Assembly (NCBI RefSeq): GCF_000243155.2
Contig: NC_018017.1
Location: 2,914,001 to 2,978,000, forward strand
Direction of reading: 5' to 3'
Length of the DNA stretch: 64,000 bases
Origin: Desulfitobacterium dehalogenans ATCC 51507
GTDB taxonomy: Bacteria; Bacillota; Desulfitobacteriia; Desulfitobacteriales; Desulfitobacteriaceae
This document shows positions 7,408 through 16,847 of the stretch, one piece after another. Position 1 is the stretch's first letter, and each line of letters begins with the position of its first letter. Under the pieces are notes generated by a model that had not been told where the DNA came from, searched no databases, and saw nothing but the letters and a program-made list of their open reading frames with translations. Made by a program: the position numbers and the translations under genes.

Positions 7408-8232
7408 TTACAGCATTTTCGCCATTCTTAATTTATCCGCCACCATCGCGATGAATTCGGAATTGGTGGGTTTACCCCGGTCCACATTGATAGTATAACC
7501 GAAAAAGCGATTCATAAATTCGATATTGCCACGGTCCCAAGCCAGCTCAATTGCATGGCGGATAGCTCGTTCCACCCGGCTGGGAGTGGTATTGTATTTT
7601 TCAGCAATCATTGGATAAAGCTCTTTTGTCACAGCTCCCAGGAGAGATACATCCTGAACCACACAGACGATAGCATCTCTTAAGTATTGATAGCCCTTGA
7701 CATGAGCAGGTACACCCATCTGATGGATCATACGGGTCACTTCCACTTCAAGATTGCGTGGATTCGTACCAACGGCTGAAGGGGAGGCCGAAGCAATAGG
7801 AGGTACCGGAGCCGCACCGTTTCCAGAGTTCTCATTATTGTTATATTTGGCCAAAGGAATGACGCCTTGGAGTTGGCGGATTCTTTTGCCCAGTATCTCT
7901 AAGTCAAAAGGCTTTAGAATAAAATAATCCGCACCCAGTTGAACAGCTCTTTGGGTCATACTTTCTTGGCCAAAAGCTGTAAGTATAACCACGCGGGGTT
8001 TCTTAATGTCTCCTTGAAGTTTTTCTAAAACTCCCAGACCATCCAGGTGGGGCATGATTATGTCCAAGACCACCAGATCGGGTTGTTCACGGTAGATTAG
8101 GTCCAATGCTTCATTACCATGGTAGGCAATTCCTACCAGCTGCATATCCTGTTGACGTATAATATACTCCTTTAAAACCTCTACAAACTCCCGATTATCA
8201 TCGGCTAATAAAACTCTGATGGGCTTTTGCAT
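7408..8232 (-). CDS. spo0A: Stage 0 sporulation response regulator Spo0A
   Basis: Master regulator that, once phosphorylated, commits the cell to sporulation. I start at ATG 8232 (AAGGGGGAG site), giving 274 residues. The receiver domain (about 5-120) has the acidic pair D11-D12, phospho-acceptor D57 (VVLDIIMP), T85 and K107. A Gly/Ala/Pro/Ser linker follows (about 130-160), then the DNA-binding Spo0A domain with the recognition helix region [17 protein letters not shown]. It lies just downstream of spoIVB, the standard order in clostridia and bacilli. Two 0A boxes and candidate sigma-H and sigma-A promoters lie upstream. Confidence 0.97.
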   Translation of the reverse strand: MQKPIRVLLADDNREFVEVLKEYIIRQQDMQLVGIAYHGNEALDLIYREQPDLVVLDIIMPHLDGLGVLEKLQGDIKKPRVVILTAFGQESMTQRAVQLGADYFILKPFDLEILGKRIRQLQGVIPLAKYNNNENSGNGAAPVPPIASASPSAVGTNPRNLEVEVTRMIHQMGVPAHVKGYQYLRDAIVCVVQDVSLLGAVTKELYPMIAEKYNTTPSRVERAIRHAIELAWDRGNIEFMNRFFGYTINVDRGKPTNSEFIAMVADKLRMAKML

Positions 8233-8268
8233 AAAAAACGGCTCCCCCTTGCACGAAAACATGGTTAG

Positions 8269-8298
8269 TCTTTCGACAATTGTACATTTATTTCCTGC
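8269..8298 (-). promoter_or_regulatory. Candidate sigma-H promoter overlapping a perfect 0A box
   Basis: On the minus strand, GCAGGAAAT (8298-8290), a 12-bp spacer and GTCGAAAGA (8277-8269) match the sigma-H pattern with one mismatch. Within it TTGTCGAAA (8279-8271) is a consensus Spo0A box. This matches the known autoregulation of spo0A in Bacillus. Here it is inferred from sequence. Confidence 0.55.
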
Positions 8299-8379
8299 TA
8301 TACACAGATAAATTTACAATCCTAGCTTAATTAGTTCTTAATTTTCTACTTTTTGTGAAAAAATTAAGCAACTTATTAC

Positions 8380-8407
8380 AGTATACCATTTGAAATGAAC
8401 TATTCAA
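8380..8407 (-). promoter_or_regulatory. Candidate sigma-A promoter of spo0A
   Basis: TTGAAT (8407-8402), a 16-bp spacer and TATACT (8385-8380) on the minus strand, about 150 bp before the start codon. The rest of the gap up to spoIVB shows no gene. Confidence 0.5.
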
Positions 8408-8451
8408 GACTACTTCCCAAATTTTTCTAACATTCAGTCAAATGTTTTATT

Positions 8452-8460
8452 ATTCGACAA
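8452..8460 (-). promoter_or_regulatory. Second 0A box
   Basis: TTGTCGAAT on the minus strand, one base from the 0A box consensus, about 45 bp upstream of the sigma-A -35 element. Confidence 0.45.
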
Positions 8461-8491
8461 TAAATCTAATAAATCTCTCCAAATAGAAATA

Positions 8492-8520
8492 CTTCCATTG
8501 AGAACACATCTCAATGGAAG
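8492..8520 (-). terminator. Hairpin after spoIVB
   Basis: A 12-bp perfect stem CTTCCATTGAGA/TCTCAATGGAAG with a 5-nt loop and an imperfect T tract. It separates spoIVB from the spo0A promoters. Confidence 0.6.
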
Positions 8521-8543
8521 CAAGGAAGGTGATTTAGATTTAA

Positions 8544-9803
8544 TTATGCTACTTCTTTTTTATCAATTATTTCGGCATCCTTAAGCATATTTTGAATGAA
8601 AACACCATATCCACGGGAAGCATCATTGACAAAAACATGAGTGACCGCTCCAATGATTTTGCCATCTTGAACGATAGGACTTCCTGACATGCCCTGAATA
8701 ATCCCGCCCGTCTTCTCGATAAGCTCCGGGTCGGTTACTTTAATAACCATATTTTTGCTATCCATACGATTGTTCATAATCCGCTCTATCTGTACATCAT
8801 ACTCTTCAATTCGTTCTCCTTCTAATACAGTGTAAATTTTTGCCGGCCCTTCTTTAATCTCAGATTCCCAGCCTACGGGAACAGGTTCTTTGAAGTAGGG
8901 ATTATTGACTTCTCCTTTTAAAGAACCAAAAATTCCAGAGACAGTGTTCTTCTCGATATTGCCTGAGAATTTTGATTGGTTAACGAATGAGCCAATTTTT
9001 TCTCCGGGATGTCCTCGTTTCCCTTTCTCAATGGCATAGATTGTGGAAGCTACCACATTGCCGTTGAGGATCTCAATTCTTTGATTGGTATCCACATCAT
9101 TGATGACATGACCTAAGGCTCCGTATTTGTGACTTGTAGGATCGTAGAAGGTTAAAGTTCCTACACCCGCCGCTTCATTTCTTACATAAAGACCTACCCG
9201 ATGACGATTGGTTTCAGGGCAATAGACTGTTGACACCCGCTTTTGAGTGGTTTGACCATTGTGATTTAAAAGAATTTCTGAGAATCCTTGCTTTTCACCG
9301 GCACGATTGATGGCATTGGCTACATCCTGATCACTGTTCATTTCGCGGCCATCAATTTTTAGTATGATATCTCCCACTTCGATTCCTGCATCTTTGGCCG
9401 GATACACTAATTTCCCCTCTTGGTTCTGTACTGCTGCTTGACCGACCACCATGACACCTTTAGCCTGTAAGCTTACTCCAATGGATTGTCCACCTGGTAA
9501 AAGCATCAGCTGGGGCATGACTTGAATGGCACTGGATTTAAAGGGAATCAGTCCAAACAGTTTGTAAGTGACCTGAACAACTTCAGACTTTCCCGTATTC
9601 GCAGCCATGATCGCGTCCGTTTCGGCAGCTTTTACTTCTTCTGTAACGATCAGGTTGGACAAAACTCCCGTCAGTTGTGGAAGATTGCTCTGACTGGATT
9701 CTTGGAGCACCGGAAGCCTGGCTACCTGATGGAGTGTTGGATTAAGACTGAGAAAGGTACAGAGAAGAACACTGGCGAAGACCATGGCTCTCTTCGTTTT
9801 CAC
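8544..9803 (-). CDS. spoIVB: SpoIVB serine peptidase (family S55)
   Basis: Forespore-made protease that crosses the inner forespore membrane and triggers pro-sigma-K processing. I start at GTG 9803 (GGAGGG site, ten-base spacer), giving 419 residues. An N-terminal membrane/signal segment (about 6-22) is followed by a PDZ domain around KDAGIEVGDIILKIDGREM. The S55 peptidase domain has the histidine motif YGALGHVIND and the serine motif GMSGSPIVQDGKIIGAVTH near the C-terminus. It sits between recN and spo0A, the classic arrangement. Expected to be sigma-G/sigma-F controlled, but I did not identify the promoter. Confidence 0.95.
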   Translation of the reverse strand: MKTKRAMVFASVLLCTFLSLNPTLHQVARLPVLQESSQSNLPQLTGVLSNLIVTEEVKAAETDAIMAANTGKSEVVQVTYKLFGLIPFKSSAIQVMPQLMLLPGGQSIGVSLQAKGVMVVGQAAVQNQEGKLVYPAKDAGIEVGDIILKIDGREMNSDQDVANAINRAGEKQGFSEILLNHNGQTTQKRVSTVYCPETNRHRVGLYVRNEAAGVGTLTFYDPTSHKYGALGHVINDVDTNQRIEILNGNVVASTIYAIEKGKRGHPGEKIGSFVNQSKFSGNIEKNTVSGIFGSLKGEVNNPYFKEPVPVGWESEIKEGPAKIYTVLEGERIEEYDVQIERIMNNRMDSKNMVIKVTDPELIEKTGGIIQGMSGSPIVQDGKIIGAVTHVFVNDASRGYGVFIQNMLKDAEIIDKKEVA

Positions 9804-9940
9804 TCTCTTATCACCCTCCGTCTTTTTGTCTCCCCATGTTCTTCCTTTCTCCCTATGCAATTATTTTTTTCGGAATCTAATAATAAATTAACCATTGCGA
9901 TTTCTTTTCATCCTGTCAATTCCGTTCTGAATTACCAAAT

Positions 9941-9971
9941 AAAAAAATAGAAGGCCAAATTCACCTTCTAT
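9941..9971 (-). terminator. recN terminator
   Basis: ATAGAAGG/CCTTCTAT stem with seven Ts on the minus strand, 40 bp after the recN stop. Confidence 0.75.
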
Positions 9972-10012
9972 TCTATAAAATCTCCATAATAGTTCATTTC
10001 TATAAGAGATTA

Positions 10013-11677
10013 TTAAATTTTTTTCCTAAGGTTGCGTGCATGCTCCAGAGCAATCGTTTCTTCATCTCCGCCCAGCATACGGGCCAATTCATGAATCCTC
10101 TCTTCTTCCGTTAACTGTTGAATGCGGGTTCGCGTTCTTTCATTGATAATTTCTTTTTGAATGCCAAAATGATGATCCCCAAAAGCGGCCACTTGAGCAG
10201 CATGGGTTATACAAAAAACCTGTTTTCCCTCGGCTATCTTGGCTAACTTTTCTCCTACCTTCTGAATGGTACGCCCACCGACACCGCTGTCCACTTCATC
10301 AAAGACAAAGGTTCCCACACTTTCAATTTTCGAGAGTAAGCTTTTCATGGCCAACATTAAGCGGGACATCTCTCCACCCGAGGCTACCTTGGCCAGAGGC
10401 TTAAGGGGTTCCCCCACATTGGCACTAAAATAAAATTCAGCCTGTTCGGATCCACCGACTTGAGGCTCACTCAAGGCTGTGAAATGAACCTCGAAACTGC
10501 TTTTCTCCAACCCCAAATCAGCACATTCTTCTTTCAAACCTTCTGCTAACCGTTGAGCTTGAAATCCCCGGAGCTGGGATAACACCTTGGCTTTTTGTTC
10601 ATAGCCCTTGAGGCTTTTTTCCTTATCCCGGACCAAAGCCTCAAGCTCACCCTGGAGATGGGTTATGGTATGAAGCTCTTTCAACATCTCTTCTTTGGTT
10701 TGGAGAACCTCCTGCACCGTGTGTCCGTATTTTCGCAAACGCTGCAATTGGATTAAGCGTTCCTCGATTTGGTCTAAGCGACCAGGATCAAAGTCAAAGC
10801 CTTCCCGGTAAGACATGACTTGAGAGGCCAAATCTTCAATCATGTAATAAATGGACTCGATAGGCTCAAGCATAGTGCTGCAGTCCTCATCATACCGGAG
10901 GATTTCCTGCAATGCTTTCCTTATCCGTCCGATTTGATCAAAAGCGGAGGATTGCCCATTGCCCTCATATAAAAGGGCATACACTTCCGTAATATTTCCC
11001 ATGATCTTTTCCGAATTGACCAAACGCTTCTTTTCCTGTAATAATGAGTCCTCTTCATCCGGTTGAGGATCGACCAAGGTGATCTCATCGATTTGATAGC
11101 GCAAAATATCTTCACGACGCTCTCTGTCCGCTTCGCTGCGCAGAAGTTGCTGCTCTCTTTGGAGAAGAGTGCGATAAGCTCTGGCCGCTTGATTTACCTG
11201 GTTAAGGAGCACCAGCTGCTTCTCTCCTCCGAAAGCATCCAGTAACCCGCGATGACTGTCCGGGTTAAACAGGGATTGGTGTTCCATTTGACCGTGGATA
11301 TCCACCAAACCCTGGACTAAGGTTCGATAGAGGGTTAAGGGGACTGTTCTTCCTTGAACACGACAGATATTTCTGCCACTGCGATTAATTTCACGGGAAA
11401 GGATAAGTTGGCCGTCTTCAAGAAGATAACCGGCTTCTTCCAGACCTTCAATAACCTCCGGGGGACATTCTTCAAAAATTCCCTCCACCAAAGCTTTTTC
11501 CATACCATGGCGAATAAAATCCGTGCTGGCTCTACCCCCAAGCAATACCCCAAGAGCATCAATAAGCATGGATTTACCCGTACCCGTTTCTCCCGAAAAA
11601 ATAGTCAATCCCCTGGAAAAGGATAATTGCACCGCTTCCATCAAGGCGAAATTCTCCACATGGATTTCTGTTAACAT
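10013..11677 (-). CDS. recN: DNA repair protein RecN
   Basis: SMC-like ATPase that acts early in double-strand break repair. ATG 11677 (residues MLTEIHVENFALM) matches the family start and is ten bases from GGGGAG; an ATG two codons upstream is too close to it. Of 554 residues, the Walker A GETGTGKS is near residue 30 and the ABC signature ASGGEMSRLMLA and Walker B FVFDEVDSGVGG are in the last third. Between them is a long coiled coil rich in Gln, Glu, Lys and Leu. It follows argR by 30 bp, as in Bacillus. Confidence 0.96.
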   Translation of the reverse strand: MLTEIHVENFALMEAVQLSFSRGLTIFSGETGTGKSMLIDALGVLLGGRASTDFIRHGMEKALVEGIFEECPPEVIEGLEEAGYLLEDGQLILSREINRSGRNICRVQGRTVPLTLYRTLVQGLVDIHGQMEHQSLFNPDSHRGLLDAFGGEKQLVLLNQVNQAARAYRTLLQREQQLLRSEADRERREDILRYQIDEITLVDPQPDEEDSLLQEKKRLVNSEKIMGNITEVYALLYEGNGQSSAFDQIGRIRKALQEILRYDEDCSTMLEPIESIYYMIEDLASQVMSYREGFDFDPGRLDQIEERLIQLQRLRKYGHTVQEVLQTKEEMLKELHTITHLQGELEALVRDKEKSLKGYEQKAKVLSQLRGFQAQRLAEGLKEECADLGLEKSSFEVHFTALSEPQVGGSEQAEFYFSANVGEPLKPLAKVASGGEMSRLMLAMKSLLSKIESVGTFVFDEVDSGVGGRTIQKVGEKLAKIAEGKQVFCITHAAQVAAFGDHHFGIQKEIINERTRTRIQQLTEEERIHELARMLGGDEETIALEHARNLRKKI

Positions 11678-11707
11678 GTCCATCCATCTCCCCTTTGGCT
11701 AATGACC

Positions 11708-12160
11708 CTATTCCATGAACTGAGCGATACGTCCCCGGACGATGGGGACCGCATCGGCAGGCTTTACCACTAAGAGAATGGTATCATCCCCTGCCACCGT
11801 TCCGATCACTTCTTCCCAATTGCTGTGATCGATCAGGCTGGCAAGGGCCTGCGCATTTCCGGGAATGGTCCGCAGGACCACTAAATTCTCGCTGTCATTA
11901 ATTGTAACTACAGTTTCTCTCATCCGTCGTTTTAACCGATCCGGTGTGCTGAGAGGCTGAGTCGTACCCGGAACAGCATACCGGTAATCATCTTCTGAGG
12001 TAGGTACTTTGATTAATCCCATTTCTTTGATGTCACGGGATACGGTAGCCTGGGTTACATCAAAGCCTTCCTTCCTTAATAACTCTGCAAGCTCCTCCTG
12101 GGTATGAATCACTTGATTATTAATAATTTCTTGGATTTTCATCTGGCGACGGGTCTTCAT
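11708..12160 (-). CDS. argR: Arginine repressor ArgR/AhrC
   Basis: 150-residue arginine-responsive regulator. The N-terminal winged helix carries QEELAELLRKEGFDVTQATVSRDIKEMGLIKVP (about 17-50), with the family's conserved TQATVSRDI helix. The C-terminal hexamerisation and arginine-binding domain has IPGNAQALASLID and the GTVAGDDTILLVV motif containing the conserved GDD. Its first codon overlaps the upstream methyltransferase gene by 4 bp, so translation is probably coupled. Confidence 0.95.
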   Translation of the reverse strand: MKTRRQMKIQEIINNQVIHTQEELAELLRKEGFDVTQATVSRDIKEMGLIKVPTSEDDYRYAVPGTTQPLSTPDRLKRRMRETVVTINDSENLVVLRTIPGNAQALASLIDHSNWEEVIGTVAGDDTILLVVKPADAVPIVRGRIAQFME

Positions 12161-12738
12161 TCAGTATCCCCCTTATTCTTCTGAACCAAAATCCAGTACG
12201 GCGCATTAAGAGCTTGATTGATATACTCTCCCCGCAAAACACTGTACTTTCGTCGAGGTAAACAGCTTAAGAACTCCTCCACTGCAGCCGCTTCTTCCAC
12301 CCCACCGGGATGACCGCGATACACCGTAAGCGCGATGACACCGCCTTGGCGAAGCAATTGGAGTACAGCCTCCAGGGCCGCAAGGGTTGAGGCGGCTTGG
12401 GTGGTAATCTCCTGACTATGCCCTGGCAGGTATCCCAAATTAAACATAGCTGCTTGGACGGGGCATTGAACCTTTTCCAGTAACCGCCCATGATCCCAAT
12501 GATACAGACAAACACGATCTTCAACTTGATGTTCCTCGAGAAGTATTTTGGTTTGCTGAAGGGCAACCTCCTGAACATCAAAGGCATAAACCCTTCCTGA
12601 CCCTCCCACCTGCTGGGCAAGAAACAGAGTATCCCGTCCCCGGCCGGCTGTGAGATCCAAGACAATATCTCCTGGTTGTATACTTGCCCTAAGAATAGTC
12701 CTCAGAAATCCTTGTATATCTTGAAGTCGGTTATTCAT
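12157..12738 (-). CDS. YtqB-like SAM-dependent methyltransferase (rRNA_methylase family)
   Basis: 193 residues. The Rossmann methyltransferase core has motif I VLDLTAGRGRDTLFLAQ at about 27-43, an acidic D in YAFDVQ, a catalytic-region motif NLGYLPG at about 101-107, and the tail AVEEFLSCLP. This matches the PF06962 group that includes Bacillus YtqB. Members act on tRNA or rRNA; the exact target here is unknown. It overlaps nadK by 8 bp and argR by 4 bp. Confidence 0.85.
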   Translation of the reverse strand: MNNRLQDIQGFLRTILRASIQPGDIVLDLTAGRGRDTLFLAQQVGGSGRVYAFDVQEVALQQTKILLEEHQVEDRVCLYHWDHGRLLEKVQCPVQAAMFNLGYLPGHSQEITTQAASTLAALEAVLQLLRQGGVIALTVYRGHPGGVEEAAAVEEFLSCLPRRKYSVLRGEYINQALNAPYWILVQKNKGDTE

Positions 12739-13537
12739 GCCAACGATCCTTTAACTTTTCCCGCACCACATGGGGAAAGCTCCTTTTCCCCAGGCGAATC
12801 AATAAAGCGTTAATGGAAGCCCGCTTAATAACTACCTTTTCGCCATATTTGACAACCGTACGATGATAGCCGTCAAAACTGACGATACACTCTTCCCCAC
12901 GGGCTAAGATAATTTCAATGTTCTCCTTAGCCGAAATGACCATGGGACGGGCTGATAAGGAATGAGCTGCCAGTGGAATCAGCAATATGGCCTCTACGTT
13001 AGGGCTCATGATGGGGCCCCCTGCGGATAGGGCATAGGCAGTAGAGCCTGTGGGCGTGGATACAATCAAGCCGTCGGCCGGGTAGCTTACAGAGGGTTCT
13101 CCCGTTAGGTTAGCCTGCAGGGTAACCATGGCTGAAGAAGGATCTCTTAAAAAGACCACATCATTTAACACACAGAAAGCCTGGTCTGAATCATTTACTG
13201 TTGCTGTGAGCATAAGACGTTCTTGGATGTTATACTCATGATCAATGACCTTGTCTAAAGCATCAAAGATCTCATTTCGTTCAATTTCACAAAGAAAACC
13301 CAGGCGGCCAAGATTGACACCTAGGACGGGAATAGCATAAGGAGCAGCCTCCCGGGAAGCTTCGAGCAATGTCCCGTCTCCTCCTAAGGAGATGAGAAAA
13401 CTCACACCCTGAGCAGTGATCTTTTCCCAATCGGTATAAACATCCCACCCACGTTCTTCAAACCAATGGGTGATCTGCTCGGCTAAGGTTATGGCTTCAG
13501 GTTTACTGCGATTAATCCATAAGCCGACTCGATCCAC
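12731..13537 (-). CDS. nadK: NAD kinase
   Basis: Phosphorylates NAD to NADP using ATP or polyphosphate. The 268-residue protein carries the diagnostic GGDGTLLEASR motif (about 54-64) and the NE-containing LCEIERNE segment. The active-site PTGSTAYALSAGGP motif is at about 161-174, and DGYH lies near the C-terminus. Length and motifs are typical of the bacterial PpnK family. It ends inside the methyltransferase start region and begins 9 bp after tlyA, so it is co-transcribed. Confidence 0.95.
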   Translation of the reverse strand: MDRVGLWINRSKPEAITLAEQITHWFEERGWDVYTDWEKITAQGVSFLISLGGDGTLLEASREAAPYAIPVLGVNLGRLGFLCEIERNEIFDALDKVIDHEYNIQERLMLTATVNDSDQAFCVLNDVVFLRDPSSAMVTLQANLTGEPSVSYPADGLIVSTPTGSTAYALSAGGPIMSPNVEAILLIPLAAHSLSARPMVISAKENIEIILARGEECIVSFDGYHRTVVKYGEKVVIKRASINALLIRLGKRSFPHVVREKLKDRWHE

Positions 13538-13546
13538 AGCTTTTCA

Positions 13547-14353
13547 CTACCTTCCTAGTTGAGCATCTTGTACAATCTCAGGAATCAGTTCCCGCCAAGG
13601 CAAACTATGATCCTGTTCACGGTTTAACCAAGCCAAATATTCGATATTTCCCTCTGGGCCTCGGATAGGGGAAAAATCCAAGCCTTTAACCTTAAGTCCA
13701 TTTTTCTCCGCCTCTTCAAGAACATGGACTAAGACCCCTTGGTGAACCTGGGGATCCTTCACAACTCCCTTTTTCCCGATATGCTCCCGTCCCGCCTCGA
13801 ACTGTGGTTTAATCAGAGTAATAATTTGGCCATCCTCTTTGAGTATCTCCAGCATGGCCGGAAATATTTTCGTGACGGAGATAAAGGCCACATCAGACAC
13901 CACAAAATCCACCTGTTCCGGCAAGGAATCCCGCTTAAGATAGCGGGCATTGACGCGTTCCATACAGACAACCCGAGAATCCGTGCGCAGCTTCCAATCC
14001 AACTGACCATAGCCTACATCGATGGCATAGACCCGCTGAGCACCGTTTTGCAAAGCACAATCCGTAAACCCTCCGGTAGAGGCCCCAATATCAGCTACAA
14101 CAGCTCCGGCAAAGGATGCGGGAAATACTTTGAGAGCCTTCTCCAGCTTGAGGCCGCCCCGGGAAACATAGGGTATCAAGTCTCCCCTGACTTCCAGGAC
14201 AGTATCCTCTGCCAGTTCCAAGCCCGGTTTATCCAGCCGCTGTCCCTGGCTGAAGACCAGCCCGGCCATGACGGCGGCCTTGGCTTTTTCCCGGCTTGGG
14301 GACAGACCCTTTTTTACCAGCAAACTATCCAGTCGTTCTTTTCCTTTAGACAC
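13547..14353 (-). CDS. tlyA: TlyA-family rRNA 2'-O-methyltransferase
   Basis: Two domains in 268 residues: an N-terminal S4 RNA-binding domain (ERLDSLLVKKGLSPSREKAKAAVMAGLV) and an FtsJ-like methyltransferase with GASTGGFTDCALQNGA and the catalytic-type VVSDVAFIS. Characterised TlyA proteins methylate 16S and 23S rRNA cytidines; older annotations call it hemolysin A. I choose GTG 14353 (GAGGG site); a TTG at 14368 is the alternative. Either start overlaps the end of dxs. Confidence 0.9.
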   Translation of the reverse strand: MSKGKERLDSLLVKKGLSPSREKAKAAVMAGLVFSQGQRLDKPGLELAEDTVLEVRGDLIPYVSRGGLKLEKALKVFPASFAGAVVADIGASTGGFTDCALQNGAQRVYAIDVGYGQLDWKLRTDSRVVCMERVNARYLKRDSLPEQVDFVVSDVAFISVTKIFPAMLEILKEDGQIITLIKPQFEAGREHIGKKGVVKDPQVHQGVLVHVLEEAEKNGLKVKGLDFSPIRGPEGNIEYLAWLNREQDHSLPWRELIPEIVQDAQLGR

Positions 14354-16241
14354 TGCTTCTACCCTCAATCCGCTGTAAAACCTTTAAACGCTCCGCTGCC
14401 TTTAGTATACCAACAACAGATAAACCATACCCTTGATGCAGCAAAGAAATGGCTCCTTGATCTACATAATCGTCATAACCTAAACGTTCGACGACCACAT
14501 CGGCCAATCCCTCATCAGCCAGAACTTCTATAATGGCGCTTCCCATGCCCCCTGCCAGCATATGGTCCTCGACTGTAATGAGGCGCTTGGTCATCCGGGC
14601 ATAGCGAAGAATCGTCTCTCGATCCAAAGGATTGATATAACGCAGATTAATGACGGTTGCTTCCACTCCGCGGTGACGGAGCTCCACTGCCGCGGCCATG
14701 CAGGTATACACCATAGGACCAATCCCAATCAGGGTAATATCCTTGCCTTCTTGAATGACCTCGGCTTTACCCACGGGAAGTTCCTTGAGCTCTTCAGTCA
14801 ATTCCACCCCTTGACCCACAGAACGGGGATAACGTAAAGCGACAGGTCCGTCCAGTTGCAAAGAAGTGTAAAGCATATGGCGCAGCTCATTCTCATCCTT
14901 CGGCGCCATAAAGACCAAATTCGGTATTACCCTTAAAAAGGAAATATCAAAAACTCCGTGATGGGTCGGTCCATCATCCCCGACCACGCCGGCACGATCA
15001 ATAGCCATGACCACATTGGCATGGGGCAAGCAGACATCATGGAGAACCTGGTCATAAGCACGTTGATAAAAGGTAGAATAGATGGACACCACGGGCTTCA
15101 TCCCCCCAAAGGCCAAGGCCGCTGAAAAGGTCACCGCATGCTGTTCCGCGATTCCGACATCAAAGAAACGGTCGGGAAATTTTTGAGCGAAGAGATTAAG
15201 GCCTGTGCCACCAGGCATGGCCGCAGTAATCGCTGCAATCCGCAGATCTGTTTCAGCAATCTCGCACAGGGTCTTCCCAAAGACTTCGGTATAGGTAGGT
15301 GGGGCCGGCTTTTTGATTACTTCCCCTGTCACCTTATTGAAAGGTCCCACCCCATGGAAGAGGGAGGGGTTTTTTTCTGAAGGCTCATAGCCCTTTCCCT
15401 TTTGAGTCAAAACATGGACAAGTACAGGTTCCTTCACCATTTTGGCTTGTTCGAGAACCTGTTCCAAAGCAATTTGATCATGACCGTTAATAGGGCCAAG
15501 ATAGGTAAATCCCATTTCTTCAAATAATAGTCCCGGCACCAGCAGATACTTCAAGCTGTCTTTGGCTTTCTCCGCGGCTTTGGCCACCTTGGAACCAATT
15601 CCCGGAATCCTCTTGAGGAGATTTTCGATCTCATCTTTGCTGCGATCATAGCGTGGGTCTGTACGCAACCGGTTAAGATAAGAGGACATAGCCCCTACAT
15701 TTTGGGCGATAGCCATTTCATTATCATTGAGGACCACAATCATATTGGTTTTGGTATGACCAGCGTGGTTCAATGCTTCAAAAGCCATTCCCCCGGTCAT
15801 AGCTCCATCACCGATGACAGCAACCACTTGATTCTTCTCTTTGCGCAGATCTCTTGCTTTAGCAAAGCCGACAGCTGCCGAAATGGAGGTGCTGGAATGA
15901 CCTGTTTCAAAGCAATCATGAGGGCTTTCACAGCGTTTGGGGAAACCGGATAGGCCTTTATAAAGTCGTAAGCTTTTAAATTCCTTTTGTCTACCTGTGA
16001 CTAATTTATGAACATAGCTCTGATGGCCCACATCCCAGATGATTTTATCCTTCGGGCTGTCAAAAACGCGATGCAAGGCAAGGGTTAATTCTACGACTCC
16101 AAGATTGGGAGCCAAATGCCCTCCATTGGAGGAGACCACATCAATCATTTCTGTGCGGATTTCCTGGGCAAGCTGTTCTAGTTCGGGATAAGTCAGCCCT
16201 TTTAGATCCTGGGGCTGGTCAATTTCTTCGAGAATCCCCAC
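14346..16241 (-). CDS. dxs: 1-deoxy-D-xylulose-5-phosphate synthase
   Basis: First enzyme of the MEP isoprenoid pathway: condenses pyruvate and glyceraldehyde 3-phosphate using thiamine diphosphate. The 631 residues are the usual length. Visible motifs are DVGHQSYVHKLVTGR near 69-83, the ThDP-binding GDGAMTGG...N segment (about 144-172), and the transketolase-like IAEQHAVTFSAALAF with the catalytic Glu. The GDDGPTHHG motif lies near 420 and the C-terminal transketolase domain completes it. It is grouped with ispA, so isoprenoid precursor genes cluster here. Confidence 0.97.
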   Translation of the reverse strand: MGILEEIDQPQDLKGLTYPELEQLAQEIRTEMIDVVSSNGGHLAPNLGVVELTLALHRVFDSPKDKIIWDVGHQSYVHKLVTGRQKEFKSLRLYKGLSGFPKRCESPHDCFETGHSSTSISAAVGFAKARDLRKEKNQVVAVIGDGAMTGGMAFEALNHAGHTKTNMIVVLNDNEMAIAQNVGAMSSYLNRLRTDPRYDRSKDEIENLLKRIPGIGSKVAKAAEKAKDSLKYLLVPGLLFEEMGFTYLGPINGHDQIALEQVLEQAKMVKEPVLVHVLTQKGKGYEPSEKNPSLFHGVGPFNKVTGEVIKKPAPPTYTEVFGKTLCEIAETDLRIAAITAAMPGGTGLNLFAQKFPDRFFDVGIAEQHAVTFSAALAFGGMKPVVSIYSTFYQRAYDQVLHDVCLPHANVVMAIDRAGVVGDDGPTHHGVFDISFLRVIPNLVFMAPKDENELRHMLYTSLQLDGPVALRYPRSVGQGVELTEELKELPVGKAEVIQEGKDITLIGIGPMVYTCMAAAVELRHRGVEATVINLRYINPLDRETILRYARMTKRLITVEDHMLAGGMGSAIIEVLADEGLADVVVERLGYDDYVDQGAISLLHQGYGLSVVGILKAAERLKVLQRIEGRSSV

Positions 16242-16824
16242 TACGCTTCCCCCCCTTCCGTTTTTTATCTGTAACTGTCCAACCTGTTAAATCTTCAACT
16301 CGGGCCATGAGACTTCCCACCTGCCCTATAATCTCGTCGGCTTTTTGAATAGCAAAGGTCTTACCCGCCGCCTTTCCCGTCACTGTAACGGAGGCCACCA
16401 GAGCAATCAGCAAGGTACTGATCCAAATCTCATGGGCTTCCAGGGTAGGGTAGGTCCTAATGATTTCTAAGACAATGGAGGCGGACATCCCTCCGCTTAT
16501 GGCACCTGTCACATCGCCGACAATATCATTGGCAAAATTGGCAACGGTATCCGCATGTCGGACTAAAAAGACGGTTTGCCGTGCACCGGGAACCTTGTTT
16601 GCCGCTTTGGCATGATGAGGCTTCTCCGTGGCAGCCGTGGCAGCGATCCCAATTATATCAAAACCAATATTGATAGTAATAATGACCAGCAAAAGAACGA
16701 GGGCTAAAAAAATATTTGTTTTTCGCATTAAAATTTCGGTTCCCAAGCTGGCAATGACCGCTAATGAAAAACTAAGCAGGAAGACAAAGGCGATATGCTT
16801 CCAACTCTTGCGTTTATACCCCAA
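16219..16824 (-). CDS. Conserved membrane protein, unknown
   Basis: 201 residues. Two N-terminal membrane segments (about 11-31 and 35-60) are followed by a conserved-looking stretch (EKPHHAKAANKVPGARQTVFLVRHADTVANFANDIVGDV, written here in parts: EKPHHAKAANKVPGAR and HADTVANFANDIVGDV). One or two further hydrophobic segments follow, then a very basic tail ending KRSGDSRRN. The segment after the second helix resembles the CNNM/DUF21 transporter-domain pattern, but the CBS domains of that family are absent. It sits between the PAP2-like gene and dxs and overlaps dxs by 23 bp. Confidence 0.7.
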   Translation of the reverse strand: MGYKRKSWKHIAFVFLLSFSLAVIASLGTEILMRKTNIFLALVLLLVIITINIGFDIIGIAATAATEKPHHAKAANKVPGARQTVFLVRHADTVANFANDIVGDVTGAISGGMSASIVLEIIRTYPTLEAHEIWISTLLIALVASVTVTGKAAGKTFAIQKADEIIGQVGSLMARVEDLTGWTVTDKKRKGGKRSGDSRRN

Positions 16825-16847
16825 TAGTGACCCTCCAAATCGATCCG

